Shown one piece after another: positions 42,317-51,800 of a stretch of 58,940 nt of DNA; positions within the stretch are counted from its first letter, which is position 1, and every line of letters starts with the position of its first letter. Source of the DNA: Thermoguttaceae bacterium (GTDB lineage Bacteria > Planctomycetota > Planctomycetia > Pirellulales > Thermoguttaceae). The notes under the pieces are model-generated. The model searched no databases. It had not been told where the DNA came from and saw nothing but the letters and a program-made list of their open reading frames with translations. The translations under genes were made by a program, and so were the position numbers. Location: NCBI GenBank assembly GCA_017436025.1, contig JAFSDX010000132.1, positions 1 through 58,940 of the forward strand, in the 5' to 3' direction.

Positions 42317-44098
42317 ATGACCGTTTCCAACGCCCCCGCTTTTTGCGACGCCGCTTCGCTCGAATCGACGCGCTCCCTTTTCCAACGCCTTTTCGAACGC
42401 CTCGCCTCCTTTATCGCCGACGTCCCCAACGCGAACGAGCGCGCCAACGCCGCCGTTAAATCGTTGGAAATACTCCAATTAGAACGTCGTTTTTTCCCGG
42501 CGGCGACGCTCGGCTTTTCCGAACCGCCCGTCGACGATTGGCGACGCCGCGTCGAACAGGCGCTCGAAGCGGTCGAGCGCGACGTCTTAACGGTCGAATC
42601 TCGTTCGGAACGCGCTTACTTGCGACGCCTTGCCCTCGACGCGGCGCTTGCTTTAAACGCTTGCGACGCAACGTTTTTTGTCGAGCGTTTCGCGGACGCT
42701 TTTCTCGCCGAAATCGACGACGCCGAAGAACGTCAAAACGCGCTCGTCGCCTATGCGACGCGTCTTGCCGTTCGAATTGCGCGTTTCCCCCGAAACGCCG
42801 CCCCCGAACGCGCTAAAGCCTTTGCGGCGCTCGACGAAATCGAAGACTTGCGCCTCTTTGAAAGCGCCGCCGCCGACGTCGTCGCCGCCGTTCTTTTTGA
42901 CGCGATCCAATGTAACGACGCGCCGAACGTCGCGCCGAACGCCGACGCAACGCTCGATTTAACGCCGTTTGGCAACGACGTCGCGGAGGCTTGGGAGCAA
43001 TTCGAATCGCCCGGCGGTTTTCTCGAACTCTGCGAGCGCGCGAGCGTCAAGTTTTTCGCCGACCGAACGCCGCTTCCCCCGACGCCGCAAGAAGTCGCGC
43101 TGCGACGGGCGTTAAACGTCGAAACGCGCCGCCGTCTTGAAGCGCTCTTAACCGCGCTCGACGCCGACGTCGATCTTGAAGGTTCGCCGCTCGACGAAGA
43201 CGCTCGCGAAGAGTTGCAAAACGTTGTCGACGAAGCGGTTGTCGAATCGCCGTTCGCGTTGGAAAACGGCGAATTTTTCCGCGCGTTTTTCGAACGTTCG
43301 CGCAATCTCGACGCCTTTTTCCCAATTTTCGAACGCCTCGACGAAGCGGAAAAAGCGTCGCTCGCCCCCGTCGACGCGACTCGAGTTCCCGACGCTTCCT
43401 CTCCAAACTCCAACTTAAATATCGGTTATCGTTCGTTTTACGCTCTTACGTCGTCCGAATGCGCCGAAGAAAAATCGCGTTGGCTCGAAACGACGCGACG
43501 CCTCGCCGCTCATTCCGACGCGTTCGACGCCGACCTTTACGTCAAACTTGACCGTTTAACGACTTACGCGGAACTTGAATTTCAATTCGGCGATAAAACT
43601 AACGGTAAAAACGCCGTTCGCCAAACGTTGGGCCTCCTCCCGCGCTTAGACTCCCCATTTGAACGAGCTTATATTTATCGACGTCTTGTCGCGTTACATA
43701 TCTCGTCGTATCCCAAGACGGCGCAAAAGTTAGCGGCGCTATTGAAGTCGGAACTCGACGCGATCGAACCGGACGACCTGCGCGACGCGGGCCTCGTCGA
43801 CGCTTTCGAACTTTATGCGCAAGCCGTAAAGCTCGACGCCGAACCGATTTCCAACTTTATCGATTCGCTCGCGTCCCGTCTTGCGCGCCTTGAATGCGAA
43901 ACGCGATTTAAACTAAAGCTCCTTTCCTCGCAACCATTTACGCCCAACGTTATCGAAGAAATCGCCAATCTTGCCGATTCGGCGCTTAACTCGCTCGCAA
44001 CGTTCGACGAAACGGCGCCCGACGAAGCGGTTTTTATGTTCGTTAAAATTGCGACCGCCGTCGCGGACGCCTATCGCCCCTTATCCCAAACGATATAA
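42317..44098 (+). CDS. Large soluble helical protein of unknown function
   Basis: A 593-residue protein I do not recognise. It has no signal peptide or membrane segment. It is acidic and rich in Ala, Leu, Glu and Phe, with long amphipathic helices such as ALEAVERDVLTVESRSERAY, AEEKSRWLETTRRLAAHSDA and ERAYIYRRLVALHISSYPK, giving an all-alpha repeat-like (TPR/HEAT-type) look. The frame is open upstream to a TTG at 42164 inside the preceding gene. The ATG at 42317 is chosen because the upstream part is Pro/Arg-rich and atypical. It sits 50 bp after the MFS-like gene, in a co-directional run with larB, tcdA and ligA. Confidence 0.72.
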   Translation: MTVSNAPAFCDAASLESTRSLFQRLFERLASFIADVPNANERANAAVKSLEILQLERRFFPAATLGFSEPPVDDWRRRVEQALEAVERDVLTVESRSERAYLRRLALDAALALNACDATFFVERFADAFLAEIDDAEERQNALVAYATRLAVRIARFPRNAAPERAKAFAALDEIEDLRLFESAAADVVAAVLFDAIQCNDAPNVAPNADATLDLTPFGNDVAEAWEQFESPGGFLELCERASVKFFADRTPLPPTPQEVALRRALNVETRRRLEALLTALDADVDLEGSPLDEDAREELQNVVDEAVVESPFALENGEFFRAFFERSRNLDAFFPIFERLDEAEKASLAPVDATRVPDASSPNSNLNIGYRSFYALTSSECAEEKSRWLETTRRLAAHSDAFDADLYVKLDRLTTYAELEFQFGDKTNGKNAVRQTLGLLPRLDSPFERAYIYRRLVALHISSYPKTAQKLAALLKSELDAIEPDDLRDAGLVDAFELYAQAVKLDAEPISNFIDSLASRLARLECETRFKLKLLSSQPFTPNVIEEIANLADSALNSLATFDETAPDEAVFMFVKIATAVADAYRPLSQTI

Positions 44099-44261
44099 CC
44101 CGCTTTCCAATAAAGACATAACGCTTTATCCCTTTCCTTTTGCCAACCGTTAACCGCTCAACCGTTAAACTTGCGTTTTCGGTCGCCTCCCGCGACGATC
44201 GTTTCGCGTCTTGGCGACGCCGCCTAACCTATTTAACGTATTACCTTTAAGGAGTCAACCA

Positions 44262-45056
44262 ATGTCCGACTCGCCCGATTTTATCGACCTTGACGACGCG
44301 CTCGTCGATTTGGATCGCGAACGCCGTTGCGGCTTTTCGGAAGTCGTTTACGGAGAAGGAAAAACGGTCGAAGCGATTCGGCGAATCGCGCTCGCGCAAC
44401 TCGAACGCGGAATCGACGTTTTCGCGACTCGCGTTTCCCCCGAGAAAGCCGCCGCGCTCCTTCCCGAGTTCCAAGCTCTTAATCCGAACGCTTATTACAA
44501 CGAAATCGCCCGCACATTCCGCATTCCCAAAACCAACGACGACAACAATTTAAAGCAATGCGACGTCGTTTCGCCAACCGTCTGCGACGCGACGCCGCTC
44601 TTTCGCGGCAAAGTCGCGATCTTGACCGCCGGAACGAGCGATCTTCCGGTCGCCGAGGAAGCGCGCGAAACGGCCCTTTGGACGGGCGCGGACGTCGTTC
44701 TCGTTCAAGACGTCGGCGTCGCCGGGCCAAAACGTTTAATCGCAAAACTTCCGTTGTTTGTCGACGCCGACGCGATCGTCGTTTGCGCCGGAATGGAGGG
44801 CGCGCTCCCCAGCGTCGTCGGCGGGTACGTTTCCGCGCCCATCGTCGCGGTTCCGACGAGCGTCGGATACGGCGCCGCGTTTGGCGGAGTCGCCGCAACC
44901 CTCGGAATGCTCAACAGTTGCGCCTCAAACGTTACCGTCGTTAACATCGACGCCGGTTTCAAAGGCGGGTACGTCGCCGGCTTAATCGCCAAACGAGTCG
45001 CCGACGCCGCGCGCCGAGCCTTCGAACGCGGTCGCGTCTCCCAACGTCAAAGCTAA
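44262..45056 (+). CDS. larB: LarB: nickel-pincer cofactor biosynthesis carboxylase
   Basis: A 264-residue LarB-family protein (relative of PurE). LarB carboxylates and hydrolyses nicotinic acid adenine dinucleotide to pyridinium-3,5-biscarboxylate mononucleotide, the first step of the nickel-pincer cofactor of lactate racemase. Signatures: GFSEVVYGEGKT near the start, ILTAGTSDLPVAEEA, CAGMEGALPSVVGGYV and the closing NIDAGFKGGYVAGL. AAGGAG lies 9 nt before the ATG at 44262. No larA, larC or larE is in the window, so its partners are elsewhere or absent. It lies 57 bp before tcdA and may share its transcript. Confidence 0.93.
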   Translation: MSDSPDFIDLDDALVDLDRERRCGFSEVVYGEGKTVEAIRRIALAQLERGIDVFATRVSPEKAAALLPEFQALNPNAYYNEIARTFRIPKTNDDNNLKQCDVVSPTVCDATPLFRGKVAILTAGTSDLPVAEEARETALWTGADVVLVQDVGVAGPKRLIAKLPLFVDADAIVVCAGMEGALPSVVGGYVSAPIVAVPTSVGYGAAFGGVAATLGMLNSCASNVTVVNIDAGFKGGYVAGLIAKRVADAARRAFERGRVSQRQS

Positions 45057-45113
45057 CTCTTTTATTGAAGTAAGTTACCCAACGCTTTTATTATCGCGAC
45101 AAGGAGTCCGCCG

Positions 45114-45977
45114 ATGTCCGCCCCGTTTCCCCCTTCCGTCCCCCAAAGCGACATTGCGCCGCGTTCGTCCGAACAGTTTGCGCGAACGGAACTTATGCTC
45201 GGTCGCGACGCCTTGGAACGCTTGCGTCGTTCTTGCGTTTTAGTCGCGGGACTCGGCGCCGTCGGGAGTTACGCGGTCGAGGCGTTGGCGCGCTCCGGCG
45301 TCGGGCGTTTCCGTCTCGTCGACTTCGACGTCGTTCAACCGAGCAACATAAACCGCCAACTTTTCGCGACTTGGGAAACGGTCGGTCGTTCCAAAGCCGA
45401 CGTTGCGAAAGAACGAATCGCGGCGATTAATCCGTCGGCGCAAGTCGATACGCGTCAAATACTTATCAACGACAAAACGCTTCCGTCGCTTTTCGCTGAC
45501 GACTGGACGTCGCCTCCCGATTTCGTCGTCGACGCCATCGACTCGCTCGGGCCGAAAGTCGCGTTAATCGCCGAGGTTACACGTCGTCGCCTACCGTTGA
45601 TTTCGAGTATGGGCGCCGCTCTTCGCTTCGACGCGTCGCTCGTTCGCGTCGGTCGCTTGACCGACGTTACGTGCTGTCCGCTCTCGGCGCAAGTTCGCAA
45701 ACGCTTGCGGCGCTTCGACATAAACACCGACGCCGTCCGTTGCGTTTACTCGCCGGAACCGATTCGCGACCGAATGCGCGCCGCGACGTCCGGTTTCGAC
45801 GGTCTCGAACGCGTCGCCCCCGCCGCTCCGCTTGACGCGTCCAACGTCGACTCGCCTCCCGGTCGCCCGCGCAATTCGCTCGGCAGTCTCTCGACGATCG
45901 TCGGAATTTTCGGCTTGACCCTCGCGCACGAGGTAATCGCCGGTCTGATCGGCGGTTTCGGTTCCCTCGACCGCTAG
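45114..45977 (+). CDS. tcdA: tRNA threonylcarbamoyladenosine dehydratase
   Basis: A 287-residue E1-like enzyme (TcdA/CsdL) that uses ATP to dehydrate t6A37 of tRNA to its cyclic form ct6A. The Rossmann motif VLVAGLGAVGSYAVEALARSG is near residue 40, followed by RLVDFDVVQPSNINRQ. The adenylation region lies around DVVDAIDSL, with a long C-terminal extension. AAGGAG lies 8 nt before the ATG. With mtaB also in the window, two separate modifications of the same t6A nucleotide are encoded within 14 kb. Confidence 0.92.
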   Translation: MSAPFPPSVPQSDIAPRSSEQFARTELMLGRDALERLRRSCVLVAGLGAVGSYAVEALARSGVGRFRLVDFDVVQPSNINRQLFATWETVGRSKADVAKERIAAINPSAQVDTRQILINDKTLPSLFADDWTSPPDFVVDAIDSLGPKVALIAEVTRRRLPLISSMGAALRFDASLVRVGRLTDVTCCPLSAQVRKRLRRFDINTDAVRCVYSPEPIRDRMRAATSGFDGLERVAPAAPLDASNVDSPPGRPRNSLGSLSTIVGIFGLTLAHEVIAGLIGGFGSLDR

Positions 45978-45984
45978 TCGTTAC

Positions 45985-46043
45985 ACGGCGCCGCCTTTAA
46001 GTTTCGCGCTTTTTTTTCCTCAAACGCTTGCCGGCGGCGCCGT
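45985..46043 (+). terminator. Long-loop hairpin after tcdA
   Basis: A perfect 11-bp stem (ACGGCGCCGCC at 45985-45995, GGCGGCGCCGT at 46033-46043) encloses a 37-nt loop with an eight-T run. It starts 7 bp past the stop. The T-run inside the loop is unusual for an intrinsic terminator. Confidence 0.5.
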
Positions 46044-46250
46044 CGTTTCTCCTCCATTCCCCTCATTTACCCCATTTTAACAAAATTCCTTCTCAAATTT
46101 TAAAATCTCTCTTGCCGCGCCGAGCGAAATTTGCTAATTTTCTTACGGCGGCGCTTATTTTGTTTTTTCCGCGCCTCTATTTTCCTTAACTTTTACTTTT
46201 TCAGTCGGTTGCGAACGCTTTTTCACAACCGCCCGCCCTAAAACGACGTT

Positions 46251-48467
46251 ATGACGCACAACGAAGCTCGCCAAGAAATCGAACGTTTGACCGCCGAAAT
46301 CCGACGCTGCGACCGCCTTTACTTCGTCGAAAACGCGCCGGATCGTCCCGACCACGAGTACGACGCGCTCGTTAAAGAGTTGCGAAAAATCGAGTTAGCG
46401 CATCCCGACCTCGTTTCGTCGGACAGTCCGACGCAGCGAATCGGCGACAAGCTCGAAGGAAAAGCGGAAGTCGTCCAGCACGCGACGCCGATGCTTTCCA
46501 TCGAAAACGTTTACTCCGACGGCGAGCTGTTCGAGTTCGTCGAGTCGGCAAAAAAAGCCGCAAACCGGCCCCTCGCTTGGGTTTGCGAACTCAAAATCGA
46601 CGGCGTCGCGGCGTCGCTCGTATACGAAAAGGGCGTTCTGACCCGAGCCCTAACCCGCGGCGACGGCGTTTTCGGCGAGATCATCACCCCGAACGTTCGA
46701 ACGATTCGCGACGTCCCGCTGAAACTCTCCGGCGATTTCCCCGATTATCTGGAGGCGCGCGGCGAAATTTATATGACGAACTCGAATCTCGACCGGCTCA
46801 ATCGCGAAGGCGCCGAGCGCGCCCAAGCCGCCGGAAAGGAGTTCAAGCCGTTCGCCAATCCGCGCAACCTGACGTCCGGAACGCTTAAACAGCTCGATCC
46901 CAAGGTTTGCGCCGAACGCAATCTCCGTTTTTTCGCGCACTCGACCGGCTCCGACCCGACCGCCGTCGCGTCGACGCACTTCGAGTTTATGCGGAAGTTG
47001 CGCGAGTTCGGCCTCCCGACGGCGCCGCTCGCCAAGCGTTTTGAGACGTTCGACGAAGCGTTCGCTTACGTCCAAGAGATGCGCGAAAACCTTGCGTCGC
47101 TTGACTTTGAAGTCGACGGCATCGTTCTGAAAGTCGACGATTTCGCCGCCCGCGCCGCGATCGGGTCGACGTCGAAATTCCCGAAATGGCTCGTCGCCTG
47201 CAAGTTCGAAAAGTACGAAGCGCAGACGACCGTCCGCGATATCGTCGTTCAAATCGGCAAATCGGGCGTCGCGACCCCGGTTGCGGAGCTGGAACCGGTC
47301 GAAATCGCCGGGACGACCGTCTCCCGGGCGACGTTACACAACATCGCGTTCATCGAAGAGAAGGACGTTCGAGTCGGCGACGCGGTCGTCGTCGCGAAGG
47401 CGGGCAAAATCATTCCCCGAGTGATGCGCGTCGAGTCGTATTTACGACCGCAAACCCCGGAACCGCCGCGCTTTAGATTCCCGGAACGTTGCCCGAGTTG
47501 CGAGTCGCCGCTCGTTCGCGACCAGCAGGAAGTTTCGAAACGGGACGAAACCGGCGCGCTCGTAAAGGTCGACGGCAAAACGGTTAAGGAGTTTGTCGAC
47601 GGTTCCTTCATTCGTTGCGCGAACCCGGAATGTCCGGCGCAATTCCGCGAGCGGCTGGCGTTTTTCGCGTCGAAAGGGGCGATGGACGTCGACGGAATCG
47701 GCGCGGCGCTCGTCGAACGGCTGACGTCGCCGATTCAAATCGATTTATTCGAGCAAGAACCGCCGCTCGTCCGCTCGTTCGCCGACCTTTACCGCTTGAC
47801 TCCCGAACGGTTAACGCAACTCGACGGCGTTAAAACCAAGTCGGCCAACAACTTAACGCAAGCGATTCAAGAAAGTAAAACGCGCGGCCCGGCTCGACTC
47901 TTGACGGCGCTTTCGATTCCCGGCGTCGGCGCGCAAACGGCGAAAGACCTCGTTAAGGATTTTCGCTCGCTCGACGCGATGCTCGAAGTCGAGTCGGCGG
48001 AAGCGTTTACGGCGACGGAAAACGTCGGCGCGATTCTGGCGCAAAACCTCTTCCAATTTTTCCAATCGGACGCGGGACGCCGCATTATCGCGGAGCTTCA
48101 AGAACTCGGCGTCGAAACCGCGCTTCCGGAACTCCCGGCGACGTCGGCAAGCGGCGAAAACAGTTTTGAAAACGCTCTTCCTCTCGACGGAAAAACTATT
48201 TGCGTTACCGGGACGCTTAATCGTTACGACCGCGTCGAAATCAAAGAGACGATCGAAGCAAACGGCGGCAAGGCTGCGTCGAGCGTCTCCAAAAAGACGA
48301 CGTTCGTTCTCGTCGGCGCGAAACCGGGTCAGGCGAAAATCGACAAAGCGGCGGAACTCGGCGTCCCGACGATCACCGAGGAGGAGTTCGAAGCGATGAT
48401 CGGCGGCTCTTCCGCCAACGGTTCCGACGCGGACACAACCGACAACGTAAACAACCTACTTTTCTAA
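46251..48467 (+). CDS. ligA: NAD-dependent DNA ligase
   Basis: Seals nicks in replication and repair using NAD, 738 residues against about 670 in E. coli. Order: Ia domain (YFVENAPDRPDHEYDALVKEL), adenylation domain with Lys115 in ELKIDG, OB fold, a four-Cys zinc finger (CPSC…CANPECPAQ), HhH repeats and a C-terminal BRCT domain (KTICVTGTLNRYDRVEIKETIE). Extra length comes from an insert before the zinc finger cysteines (QQEVSKRDETGALVKVDG) and a short acidic tail. No good Shine-Dalgarno is seen before the ATG. The interval after tcdA is 273 bp, so it probably has its own promoter. Confidence 0.97.
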   Translation: MTHNEARQEIERLTAEIRRCDRLYFVENAPDRPDHEYDALVKELRKIELAHPDLVSSDSPTQRIGDKLEGKAEVVQHATPMLSIENVYSDGELFEFVESAKKAANRPLAWVCELKIDGVAASLVYEKGVLTRALTRGDGVFGEIITPNVRTIRDVPLKLSGDFPDYLEARGEIYMTNSNLDRLNREGAERAQAAGKEFKPFANPRNLTSGTLKQLDPKVCAERNLRFFAHSTGSDPTAVASTHFEFMRKLREFGLPTAPLAKRFETFDEAFAYVQEMRENLASLDFEVDGIVLKVDDFAARAAIGSTSKFPKWLVACKFEKYEAQTTVRDIVVQIGKSGVATPVAELEPVEIAGTTVSRATLHNIAFIEEKDVRVGDAVVVAKAGKIIPRVMRVESYLRPQTPEPPRFRFPERCPSCESPLVRDQQEVSKRDETGALVKVDGKTVKEFVDGSFIRCANPECPAQFRERLAFFASKGAMDVDGIGAALVERLTSPIQIDLFEQEPPLVRSFADLYRLTPERLTQLDGVKTKSANNLTQAIQESKTRGPARLLTALSIPGVGAQTAKDLVKDFRSLDAMLEVESAEAFTATENVGAILAQNLFQFFQSDAGRRIIAELQELGVETALPELPATSASGENSFENALPLDGKTICVTGTLNRYDRVEIKETIEANGGKAASSVSKKTTFVLVGAKPGQAKIDKAAELGVPTITEEEFEAMIGGSSANGSDADTTDNVNNLLF

Positions 48468-48510
48468 GGTTACACAACCAAAACACGCTCGTCTTTATCT
48501 ATTGACATCG

Positions 48511-48574
48511 TGTCGCTTAAAAATAGGTCGCGCCGCCGTTTTTCGTTTTAAAATCGACGGCGCGACAAGCGACA
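48511..48574 (+). terminator. Bipartite hairpin after ligA
   Basis: An outer stem TGTCGCTT/AAGCGACA (48511-48518 with 48567-48574) and an inner stem GTCGCGCCG/CGGCGCGAC (48527-48535 with 48558-48566), with an 8-nt bulge on the left arm only. It is followed by ATTTTCGCTCTTT. Probably a transcript-end structure for ligA, but it could be part of an RNA. Confidence 0.5.
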
Positions 48575-48730
48575 TTTTCGCTCTTTGAATCAGGCGTCAA
48601 ATTTAAAATAATCAAATCTTTCATCTTCCCCGCTTTCTTTTTTCCGCTTTTCTTTTATTATTTGACAAAATTTTACTAAAAATCGCGAATTTTGCAAAAA
48701 AACGCTTGCGACGCGACGCAAAATATTGAC

Positions 48731-48746
48731 AATTACCTTTGTAATT
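48731..48746 (+). promoter_or_regulatory. Small inverted repeat upstream of the 1400-residue gene
   Basis: AATTAC and GTAATT arms with a CTTT centre, overlapping the last base of a TTGACA hexamer (48726-48731), about 85-100 bp before the gene. It may be an operator or a fortuitous palindrome. Confidence 0.3.
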
Positions 48747-48827
48747 TGCCGTCGTTTGGAGAAGACGCGTTTTATTTCGTCGCGCCGCTCTCAACCCATT
48801 AAATAGCAACGCATTAAGGAAAGCAAA

Positions 48828-51800
48828 ATGAAAAGCCGCAATTCGCGCCGCTCCGTTCGCTCGACGGCGCTTCTGACGCTCGCCCTCGGTTCGTTCGCAG
48901 CGCCGACATTTTGGGAAACCGATTTTGCCGACGTTTCTTTATCGACGCAACTTGCCGCGGCGGCGGAAGTTGCGTCGAACGGCGATAATCCCGAACCGTC
49001 GGAAAAAATTGGCGTTCGCCCTTACGAAATGGACTGGGCCGGGCGAACGGAAGAAGTTCGCAAGCCGCTCGTCGACTTCGAAAACCTCGACGGTTGGACG
49101 GTCGAGGCGGTCGGTTCGGTCGCGACGTTCGAGCGAAGCCGCGAAGAACAGATGTACGGAAAATACGTCGGCAAGCTGACTTACCGCAAAGACGCCGCGT
49201 CGCAAGAAACGCCGACCGTTCGCGTTCGTCCGCCGAAACCGATTCCAGTCGAAACCGCCGATTTCGACGCGTTCTCTTGCTGGATCGTCGGCAACAACTG
49301 GGCTTGGGTTTCCGACCCGAAAACGCCGCGCGTTCGCGTTTTCGCGCTCTTCCAAACCGTTGACGGACAAGAGGTTCCGCTCCTCGTTGAAACGGTCGAT
49401 TGGCGCGAATGGTTCCTTTGTTACAAAACGATTTCTCCGGCGAATCGCAAGCGGCTGGGCGACGCGGCGTCGTTCAACGGTTTTCTTATCGAAAACGGAT
49501 ACAACGAAGAAGACCGAACCCTTTATTTTGACTCGTTTTGCGCTTTTAAGGAAGAACGAAAACCGCTCGAATTTACAGCGCGTCCCAAACCGGGAATCGA
49601 CCTTTTCGACGGTCAACCGCTCGGCCTAAATTCCGGCGAGGGGCGACTTCCGTTCCCGACGCGTCCGGAAACAATTTTGCCGGACTCCGCAAAGAACCTA
49701 AAGAAAGCGGCGTTTCACACTTACGGCGACGCTTACGACTTTGTTTACGAAGGAACCGACGGGACGCTTGTTTACGACTACAAACCGCAAGTCGGCGATT
49801 GGTCGGACGTTACGGCGCGTTGGAACGACTCGGAACCGTTCAAACCGCTTTCGGGAGGCGGCGTTAATTATCTAATCGGCGACGCCGGGGCGCAAGAGCC
49901 GGTCGAGAAGCGCGAACTCCTCGAAAAAAGCGACGCAAACGGTTGCGTTACAACGCGTTGGAAATTGTCGTCCAAAACGGCGGCGGCGGAAGTCGAGTAC
50001 CGTTTCCAACTCGCCGGAAAGTCTTTAATCGTCGACGTTATCGCGCTCGGCGGACGCGTTCCGGCGGTCGAGTTCGGACGCGTCGAAGGCGTCGAAAAGC
50101 CGCGCACGTTCGCTATCCCTTACTATTTATACGATTACGGTCGCCGACCGGGCGCGCTCGTCTTCACGCCGCCGACCGACGGCGCGGAAAAAGCGCAATC
50201 CGACGACGCTAACCCCAACGACGGCAAACTCTTCGCGTCCGGTCATATCGATTGGTACCGAAGCGGCGCGTCGTATTTGCTCGGAAAGCACGAAGTCGGC
50301 AAAACCAACGACGGCGGCGCTTACGGCGTCGTCAACGGCGGCTCCGAATACCGAACGAAAACCGACGGGACGCGCAACGACGTTTACGAACGCTTTGTCT
50401 TGACGATTTCGCCGACGTTCGAAGAGACGCTCCCGACGATCGCGAACCCGACGTCGCCTTATAAACACGTTGCCGGCAAAGGAGTTTGGAACGCGCACGG
50501 AGCGACGACGCGCGACGCCGACAAACGACTTTGGCGCGACGTTTGGCGGCGCGGAATGCGACGCGTTATCGTTACCGACCACGAAGTCTGTTGGCGCGAC
50601 GGCGGCGAGAGTTTCACGTTCCGCACCAAACCGGCGCCTAAAAAGGGCGGCGACGCGGGTTGGGTCGATTATTCGCGCTTTATGCAGGACGAACTCGGCT
50701 TTGTTTACGGGCCGTACAACAACTTCACCGACTTCGCGCCGGTCAACGAGTATTGGTCGCCGGATATGATTTCGCGCCTCCCGGACGGTTCGCTCCAACG
50801 CGCTTGGGCTCGATGTTACGCGCCGAAACCGGCTCGAGCGGTCGAATACTGCGAAAAGTTGACGCCGATTAACGAATCTAAGTTCCAATTTAGTTGCGCT
50901 TACTGCGATGTTCACTCGTCCGTTCCGGCTTGGACTCGCGTCGACTACGACGCCCGCGTTCCCGGCGCCGGGACGTTTATGAGCGTCTATTATCCGTTCG
51001 GCGAAATCTTCCTCCTGCAGAAGAAAAATTGGGACGGCCCGACCTATTCCGAAGGCCCGCACCACTGTTTTTACTCCGGGTTGACCGACGGAAACTACGC
51101 GCAGGACCAACCTTACAACTTGCGCGTCAATCCTTGGCTCGTCGACTTCGACCTGCGCAAAATGCACGATCTCGAGTGCAATTTCGGGCTCGGCAACGTC
51201 GGTATGTTCGCGCCCGGTTACGCGCCGAAAACGCCCGCCGAAAACACGGCGCTACTCGACCGCTTTCTCGCCGGAACGCTCGCGTTCGGACACCCGGGCT
51301 TCTTGGCGCGCGAGTTCGGAAACAACGGCGCCGCAAAGAGTTACTTTATGATTCAACAGATCGCGTCGCGTTACACGCAAGTTTCGGCGACGACGATTCG
51401 CTACTTCGACGCCGACGGAAACGCGCTCGACACAAGCGCCGCGCTCGCCGGCGACGTCGTGAAGCGCTCACAAGTCGCGGTCGAGTACGCCGACGGGACG
51501 ACGGTCGTCGCGAACGGTTCGGAAACGGAAAACCTCGAAACGACGTTCGCCGGGCGCAAGATTTCGCTCCCGCCAAACGGTTACGTCGCTTGGACTTCCG
51601 ACGGCGATATTTACGTCGAGTCGCGACTTTCCGACGCCGGAAGCCGTTTCGATTACAGCGTGTCGCCGGAATATATTTATCTCGACGGTCGCGGCGTTTG
51701 GACCGTTTGCGAACGCGCTTGCGGAACGGGGGCGGGCGTTTGCCGAATTTTAGACGCAAACGCTTTCGAGTTAATCCCTTACGACGGCGCGGAACTCGGG

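Larger units (their letters stand above)
48468..48827. other. Intergenic region with structured and A/T-rich parts
   Basis: A 360-bp spacer between ligA and the 1400-residue secreted protein. It has the bipartite hairpin at 48511-48574. Further on it holds two TTGACA hexamers (48662-48667 and 48726-48731) without a clear -10 box, the second overlapping a small inverted repeat (AATTAC-CTTT-GTAATT, 48731-48746). No gene was found. Confidence 0.5.
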
